DNA of 64,000 bases from M30B80 sp965656935 (GCA_965656935.1 CBFHMG010000004.1:1-64000); one strand, 5' to 3'; shown: positions 1 to 8,441, numbered from the stretch's first letter. The notes: generated from the sequence alone by a model not told the origin. Numbers and translations: made by a program.

Positions 1-2
1 GG

Positions 3-83
3 ATACCCCCAAGCAGAAAACGCTTTGAGCTTCCAGAAGATTACGGCGATAATTCGCCGCAACTGGAGTTGCTGGAAATCTAA
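3..83 (+). CDS. C-terminal tail of an unidentified island gene (partial)
   Basis: An open frame enters from the left edge and closes with TAA at 81-83, giving about 26 residues that end in PQLELLEI. The next gene starts two bases after this stop, so the two are probably co-transcribed. The Pro/Arg/Glu-rich tail and the nuclease neighbours would fit a DNA methyltransferase, but the visible part is too short to show any methyltransferase motif. The identity is therefore a guess. The frame call rests on the stop lying tightly against the next start. Confidence 0.45.
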   Translation: MPPSRKRFELPEDYGDNSPQLELLEI

Positions 84-85
84 AA

Positions 86-754
86 TTGCCGCCAATCGAC
101 ATTCTTGAGACGCTTGAACCAGAAATCGACAAGACAATAGCCGCATTGGCTATGAAGAATTTCCGAGTCGACCCATTGGCGGGCGGGAAATACTCAAAAA
201 TTGTCAGTATGCTCAGCAGTGCCTATAAGAGGCACGGCTTCATTCTTGAACGCGCAATTCTAGAAGCGGTAAAGAGAAACCCTGATTTAGAGATCTGGGA
301 TGACTTCGAGTTTCAAGTTTCAAATTCTGCCGACCACATGGTTGATAGTATCCTCAAAAACCACACAGATGCATTTCATACAGAAATGCCTTATGGTGTG
401 GGACACCGCACGCTTCAAGTAGACTTGATCGCATTTAACAAAGTGACTGGCCATGTCTCCAGTTACGAAGTTAAGCGTGGAAATGGCCTGCATGATGCAG
501 GCAAAAAGAGATCAATTTTACGCGACTTGTTGTGTCAGCAAGTGCTGATGAAGTCTTACGCTAATAGCCAAGGTTTCGAAGCGAAAACAGCAAGCGTTCA
601 CATCATTTTTTACTATGGCCAATGCAGCATCAAAAAGCCATTTAGCTTAGTGAGAGACGAGTTGGACGACCACTTCGGCTGCGCTGTTGTTGAGCAAGTT
701 GAAAAAGTGAACGATGCTTTCAAGAGCCGTTTGCACGCGATGCTGGAAGCATAA
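86..754 (+). CDS. PD-(D/E)XK-like nuclease, putative restriction or defence enzyme
   Basis: This 222-residue protein is not one I recognise by name. The middle holds VDLIAFNK followed after about ten residues by SYEVKRG. That Asp...Glu-X-Lys spacing is typical of the PD-(D/E)XK nuclease core, with the acidic residue near position 112 and the EVK near 127. A helical N-terminal half precedes it and no membrane segment is seen. The start taken is TTG at 86, just after the upstream stop, with GGAAA upstream; an ATG at 155 is the alternative. The HNH endonuclease gene begins 7 bases after its stop. Base composition is clearly AT-richer than the rest of the window, which supports horizontal acquisition. 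Function in restriction is inferred from fold and context only. Confidence 0.6.
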   Translation: MPPIDILETLEPEIDKTIAALAMKNFRVDPLAGGKYSKIVSMLSSAYKRHGFILERAILEAVKRNPDLEIWDDFEFQVSNSADHMVDSILKNHTDAFHTEMPYGVGHRTLQVDLIAFNKVTGHVSSYEVKRGNGLHDAGKKRSILRDLLCQQVLMKSYANSQGFEAKTASVHIIFYYGQCSIKKPFSLVRDELDDHFGCAVVEQVEKVNDAFKSRLHAMLEA

Positions 755-761
755 GGGACAA

Positions 762-1481
762 ATGCAAAAAGTAGTAACCGAAAGCGATCTAGTCATCCCG
801 GCTCTCATTGCTTTGAGAAAGCATCCAAAGACGGGACTATCTACATCCGATCTACAGCCATTGCTGCGTAAACGGTTGCAACCAGAAGGTGACGATCTCG
901 AATTACTTCAAGGTCGAAACGACGACAAGTTTAGTCAGAAAGTCAGAAACCTTCGTGCCCACAAAAGACTCGAACGCGACGGGTATGCGACATTCGATAA
1001 TGGGCGATTTTTCATTACCGCCGCTGGTGAAATTGCTATCAACCGCGTTGCGGGCGTTGACAAGTCCCTTAGCGCACAAGGATTTAGTGAAGCTGAAAAA
1101 GCTGACGCACTTGCACCTTCAACCTCACTGGCTTTTGTGGAAGAAGGCCAAGAAGCACTGGTAACAAAGAAGGTGCGAAAGCGCTCGGCTAAACTACGGT
1201 CACTGGCTATCAAAGAGTTTTCGGAGTCCGACGGTAGGCTGTTTTGCGAAGTTTGTGGCTTTGAAGGCTCAGATGTGTATGGCAAAGGCGGCAAGGGTCT
1301 CATTGAGATTCATCACAAAAAACCTGTCTTTCTTGAAGGCCACACAAAAATGCAACTTAAGAGGGCGTTGGGCAACCTTTCGCCACTTTGTCCGAACTGT
1401 CACCGGATGGTCCACAGAGACCCAAATCGATTGCTGTCTATCGATGAACTAAAGGCCATGCTTCAGAGCTTGGCGCTCTAG
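762..1481 (+). CDS. HNH endonuclease (McrA-like C-terminal domain)
   Basis: The predicted 239-residue protein ends in a classical HNH zinc domain: CEVCGF, then EIHHKKP, then LCPNCHRMVH. These give the two CxxC zinc pairs, the catalytic His pair and the final CH. This resembles the domain of McrA-type and other restriction HNH nucleases. The N-terminal 100 residues look like a winged-helix or DNA-binding region (a predicted helix around TSDLQPLLRKRL). The start is ATG at 762 with AGGGA 5 bases upstream; a longer version from 714 would overlap the preceding gene and lacks a ribosome site. It probably forms an operon with the PD-(D/E)XK-like gene. Cleavage specificity cannot be read from the sequence. 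Confidence 0.75.
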   Translation: MQKVVTESDLVIPALIALRKHPKTGLSTSDLQPLLRKRLQPEGDDLELLQGRNDDKFSQKVRNLRAHKRLERDGYATFDNGRFFITAAGEIAINRVAGVDKSLSAQGFSEAEKADALAPSTSLAFVEEGQEALVTKKVRKRSAKLRSLAIKEFSESDGRLFCEVCGFEGSDVYGKGGKGLIEIHHKKPVFLEGHTKMQLKRALGNLSPLCPNCHRMVHRDPNRLLSIDELKAMLQSLAL

Positions 1482-1584
1482 TAGTGAAACGCGCAACTCT
1501 CAACATTACGGCGGGCAATTTGGGGGGTAATCAACCCTCAAAGGCCCCTATATTATTGAAACAAAATAATTAAATTAGGAATTA

Positions 1585-1674
1585 TGGCGGAGGAGGTGGG
1601 ATTCGAACCCACGGTAGACTTTCACCTACGTCGGTTTTCAAGACCGGTGCATTCAACCACTCTGCCACTCCTCC
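1585..1674 (-). tRNA. tRNA-Ser(TGA)
   Basis: On the minus strand a 90-base class II tRNA can be folded. The acceptor stem GGAGGAG pairs with CTCCTCC, followed by discriminator G and an encoded CCA. The T arm GGTTCGAATCC is canonical, and a long variable arm (TAGGTGAAAGTCTA) marks a serine tRNA. The anticodon loop CTTGAAA gives anticodon TGA, reading UCA and related serine codons. The 3' end faces the nuclease island. Confidence 0.96.
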
Positions 1675-1885
1675 GACCCAATGGGGCTTAGCGGGTCAAA
1701 TCCGATTCTAAAAGCATGTTCAGCAAGTTGCCGATTGCGTGAGAGTGGGTTTTCAGAACGCGCTTTACGCTGTATCCTTCGGCCCAAGCGGTTTTGCGCC
1801 GTTTGAGGGAACGACAAATAACAAGAACATATGCGTTAGCAGCCGGATTATGCCGGATGGCGCAAGGGCAGAGCAGGACATCCAT

Positions 1886-2791
1886 ATGATGACGGGAAGA
1901 TTCCAAAGGTCCGGCGGCGTTTGTGCGTTGCTCTTTGTGGCAGCGATTTCGGTTTCCGCCTGCAAGATGCCTTTTGGGCAAAACGGGGCAAGTGGCGCCA
2001 CAGGTGGCGGTGAGCAGGGCACGCAGCTTGGCACAACGCGGCTGGTGGAGCGCGATGTCGAGGTGCCCGAGATTTTTCAGGTCTCCGAAGACGGCCTTTG
2101 GGATGGTCGGCCTTCGCTTGGCGGGGTTTGGGTTGCCCATCCAAGCGCCACTGATCCCGAGCGTGTGATCATCCGCAACGAGGCCAATGGCCGTTTCGTG
2201 ATTGGCGCGCTTTTCCGTCGTGAGCGGGACAATCCAGGGCCTGCGCTGCAGGTCTCCTCGGATGCGGCGGCGGCATTGAATATGCTGGCAGGTGCACCCA
2301 CAAATCTGAATGTGACGGCTCTGCGCCGCGAAGAGGTGCCCGAGGCCTTGCCTGCGCCCGCAACAACAGCACCGGGTGAGGAGACGGCCACCAGCCTTGC
2401 GGCAGGGACCATCACCGCCGCTCCGCTGGATGATCCGATTGAAGCCGCAGCCTCGGCGCTGGATGCGCTGGAGGCCGAAGATACAGCCCCCGCCGAGGTG
2501 GCCGCCTCGCAAGCCCCTGCACCTGCTGGCGAGCCCGCGCCCGTTATCGCCTCAAATCTCGAACGGCCCTTCATCCAGATCGGTATTTTCAGCGTTCAAG
2601 AAAACGCGAATAATACGGGTCAGGCCTTGCGTACGGCTGGCATGTTGCCCACGATCTATGATCAACAAAGCAATGACCGCCGTTTCTGGCGCGTTGTTGT
2701 CGGGCCTGCCGCCACGATCGAGGAGCGCGCAAGATTGCTGGACGCGGTCAAAGATCTTGGCTTTGAAGACGCCTATTTCGTAACCAACTGA
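1886..2791 (+). CDS. SPOR-domain lipoprotein
   Basis: This is a predicted outer-membrane or periplasmic lipoprotein of about 301 residues. A signal peptide ends in the lipobox VSAC with the lipidated Cys near residue 26. A long Ala/Pro/Glu-rich low-complexity linker follows, then a C-terminal SPOR domain (about the last 75 residues, beginning FIQIGIFS and ending EDAYFVTN). SPOR domains bind denuded peptidoglycan glycans at division sites. The start is ATG at 1886 (or 1889) with AGGA upstream; longer frames would run through the tRNA-side leader. It leads an operon with a D,D-carboxypeptidase 18 bases downstream, which fits a role in septal wall remodelling. Confidence 0.82.
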   Translation: MMTGRFQRSGGVCALLFVAAISVSACKMPFGQNGASGATGGGEQGTQLGTTRLVERDVEVPEIFQVSEDGLWDGRPSLGGVWVAHPSATDPERVIIRNEANGRFVIGALFRRERDNPGPALQVSSDAAAALNMLAGAPTNLNVTALRREEVPEALPAPATTAPGEETATSLAAGTITAAPLDDPIEAAASALDALEAEDTAPAEVAASQAPAPAGEPAPVIASNLERPFIQIGIFSVQENANNTGQALRTAGMLPTIYDQQSNDRRFWRVVVGPAATIEERARLLDAVKDLGFEDAYFVTN

Positions 2792-2809
2792 GGAATTTCG
2801 GGAAAACAC

Positions 2810-3997
2810 ATGTTCAAGGCTCTCAAACGAACAGCGCTGATTTTGGGCTTTGCTCTCGGGCTTCCTGGCGTGGCCATGGCACAGGCCTTCGAGACGAATG
2901 CAACAGCCGCTTGGGTTATTGACCACAATACGGGCCAGATCCTTCTCGATCACAATGCCGATCTTCCTTTGCCGCCTGCCTCCATGTCGAAGATCATGAC
3001 CTTGAACATGACCTTTGAGGCCTTGGAGGATGGACGGCTCAGCCTTGATACTATCCTGCCTGTCAGCGCGCATGCCATGAGCTTTGGCGGGTCTACGATG
3101 TTTCTCAACACCCGCGACAGGGTCTCGGTCGAGGATTTGATCCGCGGGATCATCGTGCTCTCGGGCAATGACGCGACGGTTGTTTTGGCCGAAGCGCTCA
3201 GCCCTGATGGGACCGAAGAAGGATTTGCAGCCCTGATGACGGAACGCGCCCGCCAATTGGGAATGATGAATTCGACCTTCCGCAATGCCAGTGGCTGGCC
3301 CGCACCCGGCCATGTCATGAGCATGCATGATCTGGGCATTCTGGCCGAGCGTCTGATCACCGAGTTCCCGCAATATTACAGCTATTTCGCCGAGCGCGAG
3401 TTTGCCTTTGACGGCCGCGCGCCTGATAACCGCTTCAACCGCAACTCGCTTTTGCCGCTCAATATCGGGGCCGATGGCCTCAAGACGGGCCATACAGAGG
3501 AAGCAGGATATGGCTTGGTCGGCTCTGCCGTGCAAGGGGATCGTCGGGTGACCTTTGTGATTTCGGGCCTGCAAAGCGCCCAACAACGCGCGACTGAATC
3601 CGAGCGGATCGTAAACTGGGCTTTCCGCCAATTTGCCGAACGTACTCTGGTCGAACAAGGGTCGGTCGTGGCCCGGGCCGATGTTTTCATGGGCGACAGC
3701 CCCGATGTGGGCCTAACGGTTGCCGAGGATTTGACCATGCTGGTGCCTGCTCTGGCCGCCCTTGGCGAAGGCGTGCAGGCTGATGTGGTCTATGACGGCC
3801 CGCTTGAAGCCCCGATTGCGCAAGGCCAGCAAATTGCCGAATTGGTCATCGCCCTTGAAGGGTTTGAGGATCGCCGCGTGCCGCTGGTGGCCGCCGAGGT
3901 TGTTGAACAGGGCGGCATCATTTCGCGCATCGGGGCTGCCGCTGAAACGGTGCTGCGCAATTTCCTGAGCAATACCCCTATGGGCGATCAAAGCTGA
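2810..3997 (+). CDS. D-alanyl-D-alanine carboxypeptidase (PBP5/6 family)
   Basis: A 395-residue class C low-molecular-weight penicillin-binding protein that trims the terminal D-Ala from peptidoglycan pentapeptides in the periplasm. A signal peptide is cleaved near VAMA-QA (residue 24). The catalytic SxxK is SMSK at 58-61, the second motif is SGN in VLSGND, and the third is KTG in LKTGHT. The C-terminal 120 residues form the beta-rich PBP5 C-terminal domain. The last residues resemble a membrane-anchoring amphipathic helix (RNFLSNTP). It follows the SPOR lipoprotein closely and its stop codon overlaps the tmk start by one base, so it is part of one operon. Confidence 0.93.
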   Translation: MFKALKRTALILGFALGLPGVAMAQAFETNATAAWVIDHNTGQILLDHNADLPLPPASMSKIMTLNMTFEALEDGRLSLDTILPVSAHAMSFGGSTMFLNTRDRVSVEDLIRGIIVLSGNDATVVLAEALSPDGTEEGFAALMTERARQLGMMNSTFRNASGWPAPGHVMSMHDLGILAERLITEFPQYYSYFAEREFAFDGRAPDNRFNRNSLLPLNIGADGLKTGHTEEAGYGLVGSAVQGDRRVTFVISGLQSAQQRATESERIVNWAFRQFAERTLVEQGSVVARADVFMGDSPDVGLTVAEDLTMLVPALAALGEGVQADVVYDGPLEAPIAQGQQIAELVIALEGFEDRRVPLVAAEVVEQGGIISRIGAAAETVLRNFLSNTPMGDQS

Positions 3998-4629
3998 TGA
4001 ATTCTGCGCCGCGCGGCATGTTCATCAGCCTTGAAGGCATTGATGGCGCTGGAAAATCCACGCAGTTGCGTATGCTGGCCGAACATCTTGGCACACAGGG
4101 CCATGAGGTCGTGCAAACCCGCGAACCCGGAGGTGCGGCAGGGGCCGAAGATATCCGCCGCCTTCTGGTTGAAGGGGAGCCTGACCGCTGGTCGCCCGAG
4201 ACCGAGATCTTGCTTTTCACCGCCGCCCGCCGTGATCATCTGGAGCGCACAATTCGCCCCGCTTTGGCGGATGGCAAGATTGTCCTGACCGACCGTTTTG
4301 CGGATTCCACCCGCATCTATCAAGGTGCCACGCGGGGTGATCTGCGCGCGCTGGTCGATGATATCCATGCCCGCGTGATCGGGGTGGAGCCAGACCTGAC
4401 CTTGATCCTTGATATGGACCCCAGTGAGGCGCTGTCGCGTGGTCTGGCGCGCAAATCGGGCGAGGACCGCTTTGAGGATTTCGGCCTCGCCTTCCAAGAG
4501 AAATTGCGTGCGGGCTTTTTATCCTTGGCCAAGGACAACCGTGAGCGCTGCGTGTTGATCGATGCAAGCCGCGCGCCCGAGAGGATTGCCGCCGATATCG
4601 CGGATGCGGTAGATATGCGCCTGTCATGA
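3997..4629 (+). CDS. tmk: Thymidylate kinase
   Basis: The 210-residue protein phosphorylates dTMP to dTDP in the cytoplasm, a required step for dTTP supply. The P-loop GIDGAGKST is at residues 14-22, the dTMP-binding DRFADST is near residue 98, and the LID region contains ARKSGEDRFE. Length and motif order are normal for bacterial Tmk. Its start overlaps the carboxypeptidase stop by one base and its own stop overlaps the holB start (ATGA at 4626), showing translational coupling. The tmk-holB pairing is widespread in bacteria and supports both calls. Confidence 0.96.
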   Translation: MNSAPRGMFISLEGIDGAGKSTQLRMLAEHLGTQGHEVVQTREPGGAAGAEDIRRLLVEGEPDRWSPETEILLFTAARRDHLERTIRPALADGKIVLTDRFADSTRIYQGATRGDLRALVDDIHARVIGVEPDLTLILDMDPSEALSRGLARKSGEDRFEDFGLAFQEKLRAGFLSLAKDNRERCVLIDASRAPERIAADIADAVDMRLS

Positions 4630-5747
4630 GCGATGAGAGCCCCCCAGAAGCTGATAAAATTGATGGCGCCCCCCATCCGCGTGAAACAGCGCAGCTAATC
4701 GGGCAGGGCGCGGCAGAGGCGGCGTTTCTGGAGGCGTTTAATTCGGGCCGTTTGCATCATGCATGGCTGATCACAGGGCCGCGCGGTGTAGGCAAGGCCA
4801 CCTTGGCATGGCGGTTGGCGCGTTTCTTGGTCGCCAATCCACCCGATGAGGGCGATGCGCTTTTTGCTCCGCCCAAACCTGACAGTTTGCACATCGCCGA
4901 AGACCATCCTGTCAATCGCCGTATCCAAGCCATGTCCGAGCCGAGCGTGATGCTTCTGCGCCGTCCATGGGACGAGAAAACCAAACGCCTGCGCGCCGAA
5001 ATCACGGTGGAAGAAGTCCGCAAGCTCAACAGCTTTTTCGGTCTGTCTTCGGTTGATGGCGGGCGGCGTGTGGTGATTGTGGATGCGGCGGATGAAATGA
5101 ATGTCTCGGCCGCCAATGCGCTTTTGAAAGTGCTGGAGGAGCCGCCCAAAAACACCACGCTTTTGCTGATCTCGCACCAGCTCTCGCGGCTTTTGTCGAC
5201 CATCCGTTCGCGCTGCCGCAGTTTGCGGCTTGGCCCTTTGGGCCCGCAGGATATGGCGCAAGCGCTGGAGCAGGCGGGGATCATTGCCGAGGATGCAGCC
5301 GCTTTGGCCGAGCTGGCCGAAGGCTCGGTCGGGGAGGCCGCGCGGCTTTGCGATCTGGGCGGGCTGGCCCTTTACGGCGATCTGGTGGGTTTGTTTTCCT
5401 CGCTGCCGCGCATGGATCGCGCCTTGGCGGCGCGCTTGGCCGATGGAACAGCAGGCAAAGGCGCAGAGGGGCGGTTTGATTTGACGCTGGTCTTGCTGGA
5501 CCGTCTTTTGTCGCGGCTTGCGCGCAGGGGCACTTTGGGCGATGCGCCGTCGCAGATCGTCGCGGGTGAGGGCGAGATGCTTGCGCGTCTGGCACCTGAT
5601 CCGCTGATGGCGCGCGCATGGGCCGATCTCTCGCAATCCCTGACGGCGCGCGCGCGGCGCGGCAAGGCGGTCAACCTTGACCCTGCCGCGCTCATCCTTG
5701 ATATGTGTTTTGACATTGAAAAGACGGCGGCGCGCCTTCCCGCCTGA
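4626..5747 (+). CDS. holB: DNA polymerase III subunit delta prime
   Basis: A 373-residue AAA+ clamp-loader subunit that helps open and load the sliding clamp at replication forks. The N-terminus has a P-loop-like GPRGVGKAT near residue 50. VVIVDAADEMN, ANALLKVLEEPP and the arginine-finger motif STIRSRC follow in the usual order. The zinc-binding cysteine cluster found in some family members is not present. It is translationally coupled to tmk and followed after 24 bases by a TatD-family gene, the common order tmk-holB-tatD. Confidence 0.93.
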   Translation: MSDESPPEADKIDGAPHPRETAQLIGQGAAEAAFLEAFNSGRLHHAWLITGPRGVGKATLAWRLARFLVANPPDEGDALFAPPKPDSLHIAEDHPVNRRIQAMSEPSVMLLRRPWDEKTKRLRAEITVEEVRKLNSFFGLSSVDGGRRVVIVDAADEMNVSAANALLKVLEEPPKNTTLLLISHQLSRLLSTIRSRCRSLRLGPLGPQDMAQALEQAGIIAEDAAALAELAEGSVGEAARLCDLGGLALYGDLVGLFSSLPRMDRALAARLADGTAGKGAEGRFDLTLVLLDRLLSRLARRGTLGDAPSQIVAGEGEMLARLAPDPLMARAWADLSQSLTARARRGKAVNLDPAALILDMCFDIEKTAARLPA

Positions 5748-5771
5748 GCCTTCCGGACCAGAGCGAGAGTT

Positions 5772-6578
5772 ATGACCAATACCCCCCAGATCGTGGACAG
5801 CCATTGCCACCTAGATTTCCCCGATTTCGCGGATGAATTGGGCGATGTGATTGATCGTGCGGTCGCCTCGGGTGTGGCGCGGATGGTCACGATCTGCACC
5901 AAGCTGCGCCTTGCCGAGCAGGTGCGCGCCATTGCCGATCAATATGCGCCTGTCTTCTGGGCCGCAGGCACCCATCCGATGAGCGCCGCAGATGAGCCTT
6001 TGGCATCGGTGGAGGAGCTTGTTGCGCTGGCCCAACACCCGAAATTTGTAGGGATTGGCGAGACGGGTCTGGATTACCACTATACCGCCGAGAGCAAGGA
6101 TATTCAGCAAAACTCGTTGCGCATTCATATCGAGGCGGCGCGTCAAACGGGCCTTCCGCTGATCATCCATGCCCGCGCCGCTGATGAGGATATGGCGCGC
6201 ATCTTGGCCGAAGAACATAAGGCAGGGGCCTATAGCTGCGTCATGCATTGTTTCAGCTCATCGCCCGAATTGGGCCGAGCGGCCCTTGATTTGGGCTTCT
6301 ACCTGTCGATGTCGGGCATCGCGGCCTTCCCCAAATCCAAGGAGCTGCGCGAGATTTTCGCAGCCGCCCCCGTGGAGCGTATTCTGGTTGAGACCGATAG
6401 CCCCTATCTCTCGCCGCCGCCTTTCAGGGGTAAGCGCAACGAGCCTTCCTATAGCGTGCATACCGCACGGGTCGGGGCCGAGTTATTCGGCCTGAGCGAG
6501 GCTGAGTTCGCCCATCAAACTACACAGAATTTCGACCGCCTGTTCTGGAAGGCAAAAGAGTGGAGGCAGGCTGCCTGA
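5772..6578 (+). CDS. TatD-family metal-dependent deoxyribonuclease/hydrolase
   Basis: A 268-residue TIM-barrel amidohydrolase of the TatD/YcfH type. Metal ligands are visible in order: DSHCHLD near the N-terminus, GETGLDYH with its Glu, IIHARAAD, MHCFSS and ETDSPYL at the C-terminus. Family members are Mg-dependent 3'-5' exonucleases or related phosphoesterases. A free cytoplasmic enzyme is expected since no signal peptide is seen. The start is ATG at 5772 after GAGCGAGAG. The next gene starts one base after the stop, so it is co-transcribed with holB and the MBL hydrolase. Confidence 0.9.
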   Translation: MTNTPQIVDSHCHLDFPDFADELGDVIDRAVASGVARMVTICTKLRLAEQVRAIADQYAPVFWAAGTHPMSAADEPLASVEELVALAQHPKFVGIGETGLDYHYTAESKDIQQNSLRIHIEAARQTGLPLIIHARAADEDMARILAEEHKAGAYSCVMHCFSSSPELGRAALDLGFYLSMSGIAAFPKSKELREIFAAAPVERILVETDSPYLSPPPFRGKRNEPSYSVHTARVGAELFGLSEAEFAHQTTQNFDRLFWKAKEWRQAA

Positions 6579-6579
6579 T

Positions 6580-7377
6580 ATGGCCGAGTTACGCTTTACC
6601 ATTCTGGGCTGTGGATCATCGGGGGGCGTCCCGAGATTGGGCAATGTCTGGGGCGATTGTGACCCATCTGAGCCTAAAAATACCCGCCGCCGCTGTTCGA
6701 TGCTGGTGCAACGCTTTGATGAGGGAGGTGAAACTTCGGTCTTGATCGACACCTCGCCCGATCTGCGAATGCAATTGCTGGATGCGGGGATCGGCAAGCT
6801 GGACGGGGTGGTCTTTACCCATGGCCACGCCGATCATGTCCACGGGATCGATGATTTGCGGATGATCGTGTTCAATATGCGCGCACGCCTGCCTGTCTGG
6901 GCCGATGGTGCGACGCAAAATGACCTGCTCAGCCGCTTTGGCTATGCCTTTGTGCAACCGCCAGGCTCGGCCTATCCGCCGATCCTTGATCTCAATGCGA
7001 TGGCGCCTGAGGTGGTGATCGACGGGGCAGGGGGCGCGATTACTTTGCGGCCCTTCGAGGTCCAGCATGGCAATATCCATTCCCTTGGCTTTCGCATCGA
7101 AGATTTGGCTTATCTGCCCGATGTCTCGGATATTCCCGCAGATGTATGGCCGATGCTTGAGGGCTTGGATTGCTGGGTGCTGGATGCGCTGCGCCGCACG
7201 CCCCATCCCAGCCATGCCCATCTGGAGCGCTCGCTGGAGTGGATCGCACATGCGGCCCCACGCCGTGCCGTGTTGACCAATATGCATATCGATCTCGACT
7301 ATCAGACCCTGCTTGAGGAAACCCCCGCCCATATCGCCCCCGCTTTTGACGGGATGGCGATTTCCTACGAGGTGTGA
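6580..7377 (+). CDS. MBL-fold metallohydrolase (PhnP-like)
   Basis: A 265-residue metallo-beta-lactamase-fold protein. The N-terminal FTILGCGSSGG and the metal motif THGHADHVHGID are diagnostic, and a later metal ligand sits in TNMHIDLDY. This architecture is shared with PhnP-type cyclic phosphodiesterases and RNase Z relatives. The real substrate is unknown, because no phosphonate genes are nearby. It sits between the TatD gene (1-base gap) and the AEC transporter (the ATG directly follows this stop), so it is the sixth gene of the operon that starts at the SPOR lipoprotein. Confidence 0.85.
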   Translation: MAELRFTILGCGSSGGVPRLGNVWGDCDPSEPKNTRRRCSMLVQRFDEGGETSVLIDTSPDLRMQLLDAGIGKLDGVVFTHGHADHVHGIDDLRMIVFNMRARLPVWADGATQNDLLSRFGYAFVQPPGSAYPPILDLNAMAPEVVIDGAGGAITLRPFEVQHGNIHSLGFRIEDLAYLPDVSDIPADVWPMLEGLDCWVLDALRRTPHPSHAHLERSLEWIAHAAPRRAVLTNMHIDLDYQTLLEETPAHIAPAFDGMAISYEV

Positions 7378-8310
7378 ATGTCCGCTCTTTTGGAAGTGGT
7401 TTTGCCCGTCTTTCTCGTGATCGGGTTCGGGTATCTTGCGGTATGGCGCAAGCTTTTTGCCGATGCGCATGTCGACGGCTTGATGAAATTCACCCAGAAT
7501 TACGCCATCCCCTGCCTTTTGTTCAGCGCGATTGCCACGCTTGATCTGGGCCAAGAGTTCAATTGGGCAATATTGCTGAGCTATTATACAGGCTCTGCAT
7601 CAGTATTTTTTGCGGGCATGATCGGCGCGCGCGTGTTCTTCGCGCGCCCTTGGGCGGATAGCGTCGCCATCGGGTTTTCAGCCCTATTCGCCAATTCGGT
7701 GCTGCTGGGGCTTCCCATAATGGAGCGCGCATACGGGCCTGACAGCCTGAACGGCAATTTCGCGATCATCGCGATCCATGCGCCGTTTTGCTACCTGCTT
7801 GGCATTACCACGATGGAAATCGTCAAGGCTGATACCGCATCGCCTCTGCGCTTGGCGGGGCTGGTTGGGCGGGCCATGTTCCGCAATGCCCTGACAATCG
7901 GGATCGCTCTAGGCTTTGTGGTAAACCTCACGGGGCTGGTCCTGCCAATGGTTGTCTGGGATGCGGTTGATCTTATGGTGCGGGCCGCCCTTCCCGCAGC
8001 GCTGTTCGGCTTGGGTGGGGTTCTGTATCGCTACCGCCCTGAAGGGGATGCCAAAGTGATTGCCATGGTCTGTGTGCTTGGCCTGATTGTCCATCCGCTG
8101 ATCGGATGGTCCTTTGCCGCAGGGCCGCTTGACTTGGACCAAGAGGCCTTGCGCTCGGTCACGATAACGGCAGCGATGGCACCTGGGGTGAATTCCTATC
8201 TCTTTGCGAATATGTACGGTGCTGCGCGTCGTGTGGCGGCTTCGGCGGTTCTGGTGGGAACAGCCCTGTCCGTCGTGACTGTTTCGGCTTGGCTGATAAT
8301 TCTGGGCTAG
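7378..8310 (+). CDS. AEC-family permease (auxin efflux carrier type)
   Basis: A 310-residue integral membrane protein with about ten hydrophobic segments arranged as two repeats. It shows family features such as the N-terminal PVFLVIGFGYLAV and the mid-protein NSVLLGLPI. AEC proteins export or import organic acids; bacterial relatives include malonate and malate carriers. The substrate here cannot be told. The ATG follows the MBL stop with no gap, so it closes the housekeeping operon. After its stop the DNA turns AT-rich and a short palindrome of seven-base arms (8323-8336) may end transcription. Confidence 0.85.
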   Translation: MSALLEVVLPVFLVIGFGYLAVWRKLFADAHVDGLMKFTQNYAIPCLLFSAIATLDLGQEFNWAILLSYYTGSASVFFAGMIGARVFFARPWADSVAIGFSALFANSVLLGLPIMERAYGPDSLNGNFAIIAIHAPFCYLLGITTMEIVKADTASPLRLAGLVGRAMFRNALTIGIALGFVVNLTGLVLPMVVWDAVDLMVRAALPAALFGLGGVLYRYRPEGDAKVIAMVCVLGLIVHPLIGWSFAAGPLDLDQEALRSVTITAAMAPGVNSYLFANMYGAARRVAASAVLVGTALSVVTVSAWLIILG

Positions 8311-8392
8311 GGCGGGCATTGTTCAAAAATTTTTGAGCCTTTCAGCGAGTCTCCGCTGCCGATGGTTCTAGGCTCGGCCAAAGCCAGCCTAT

Positions 8393-8406
8393 TGATCGGC
8401 CGATCA
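8393..8406. promoter_or_regulatory. Perfect 14-bp palindrome, candidate operator
   Basis: TGATCGGCCGATCA is fully self-complementary and lies about 209 bases upstream of the LuxR-type regulator gene. Its size would suit a dimeric helix-turn-helix protein. Binding by the neighbouring regulator is a guess based on position. Confidence 0.4.
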
Positions 8407-8407
8407 T

Positions 8408-8441
8408 TATCTCAATTAAATTTAATATTTTGAGTGAGATA
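8408..8441. repeat. Inverted repeat TATCTCA-N20-TGAGATA
   Basis: Seven-base arms (8408-8414 and 8435-8441) flank a 20-base AT-rich spacer immediately after the 14-bp palindrome. The nesting of two dyads in a short AT-rich window suggests a regulatory region, although AT-rich DNA gives such dyads by chance more easily. Confidence 0.35.

Larger units (their letters stand above)
1..1584. mobile_element. Right-hand edge of a nuclease island abutting tRNA-Ser
   Basis: Everything left of the tRNA is AT-richer than the housekeeping DNA to its right and carries two nuclease genes on the plus strand. The segment stops at the 3' end of a tRNA gene, the usual integration point of islands. Between the HNH stop at 1481 and the tRNA lie about 100 AT-rich bases without a gene. 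No integrase or second att copy is in view, because the other end is outside the window, so island status is an inference from composition, content and position. Confidence 0.5.
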
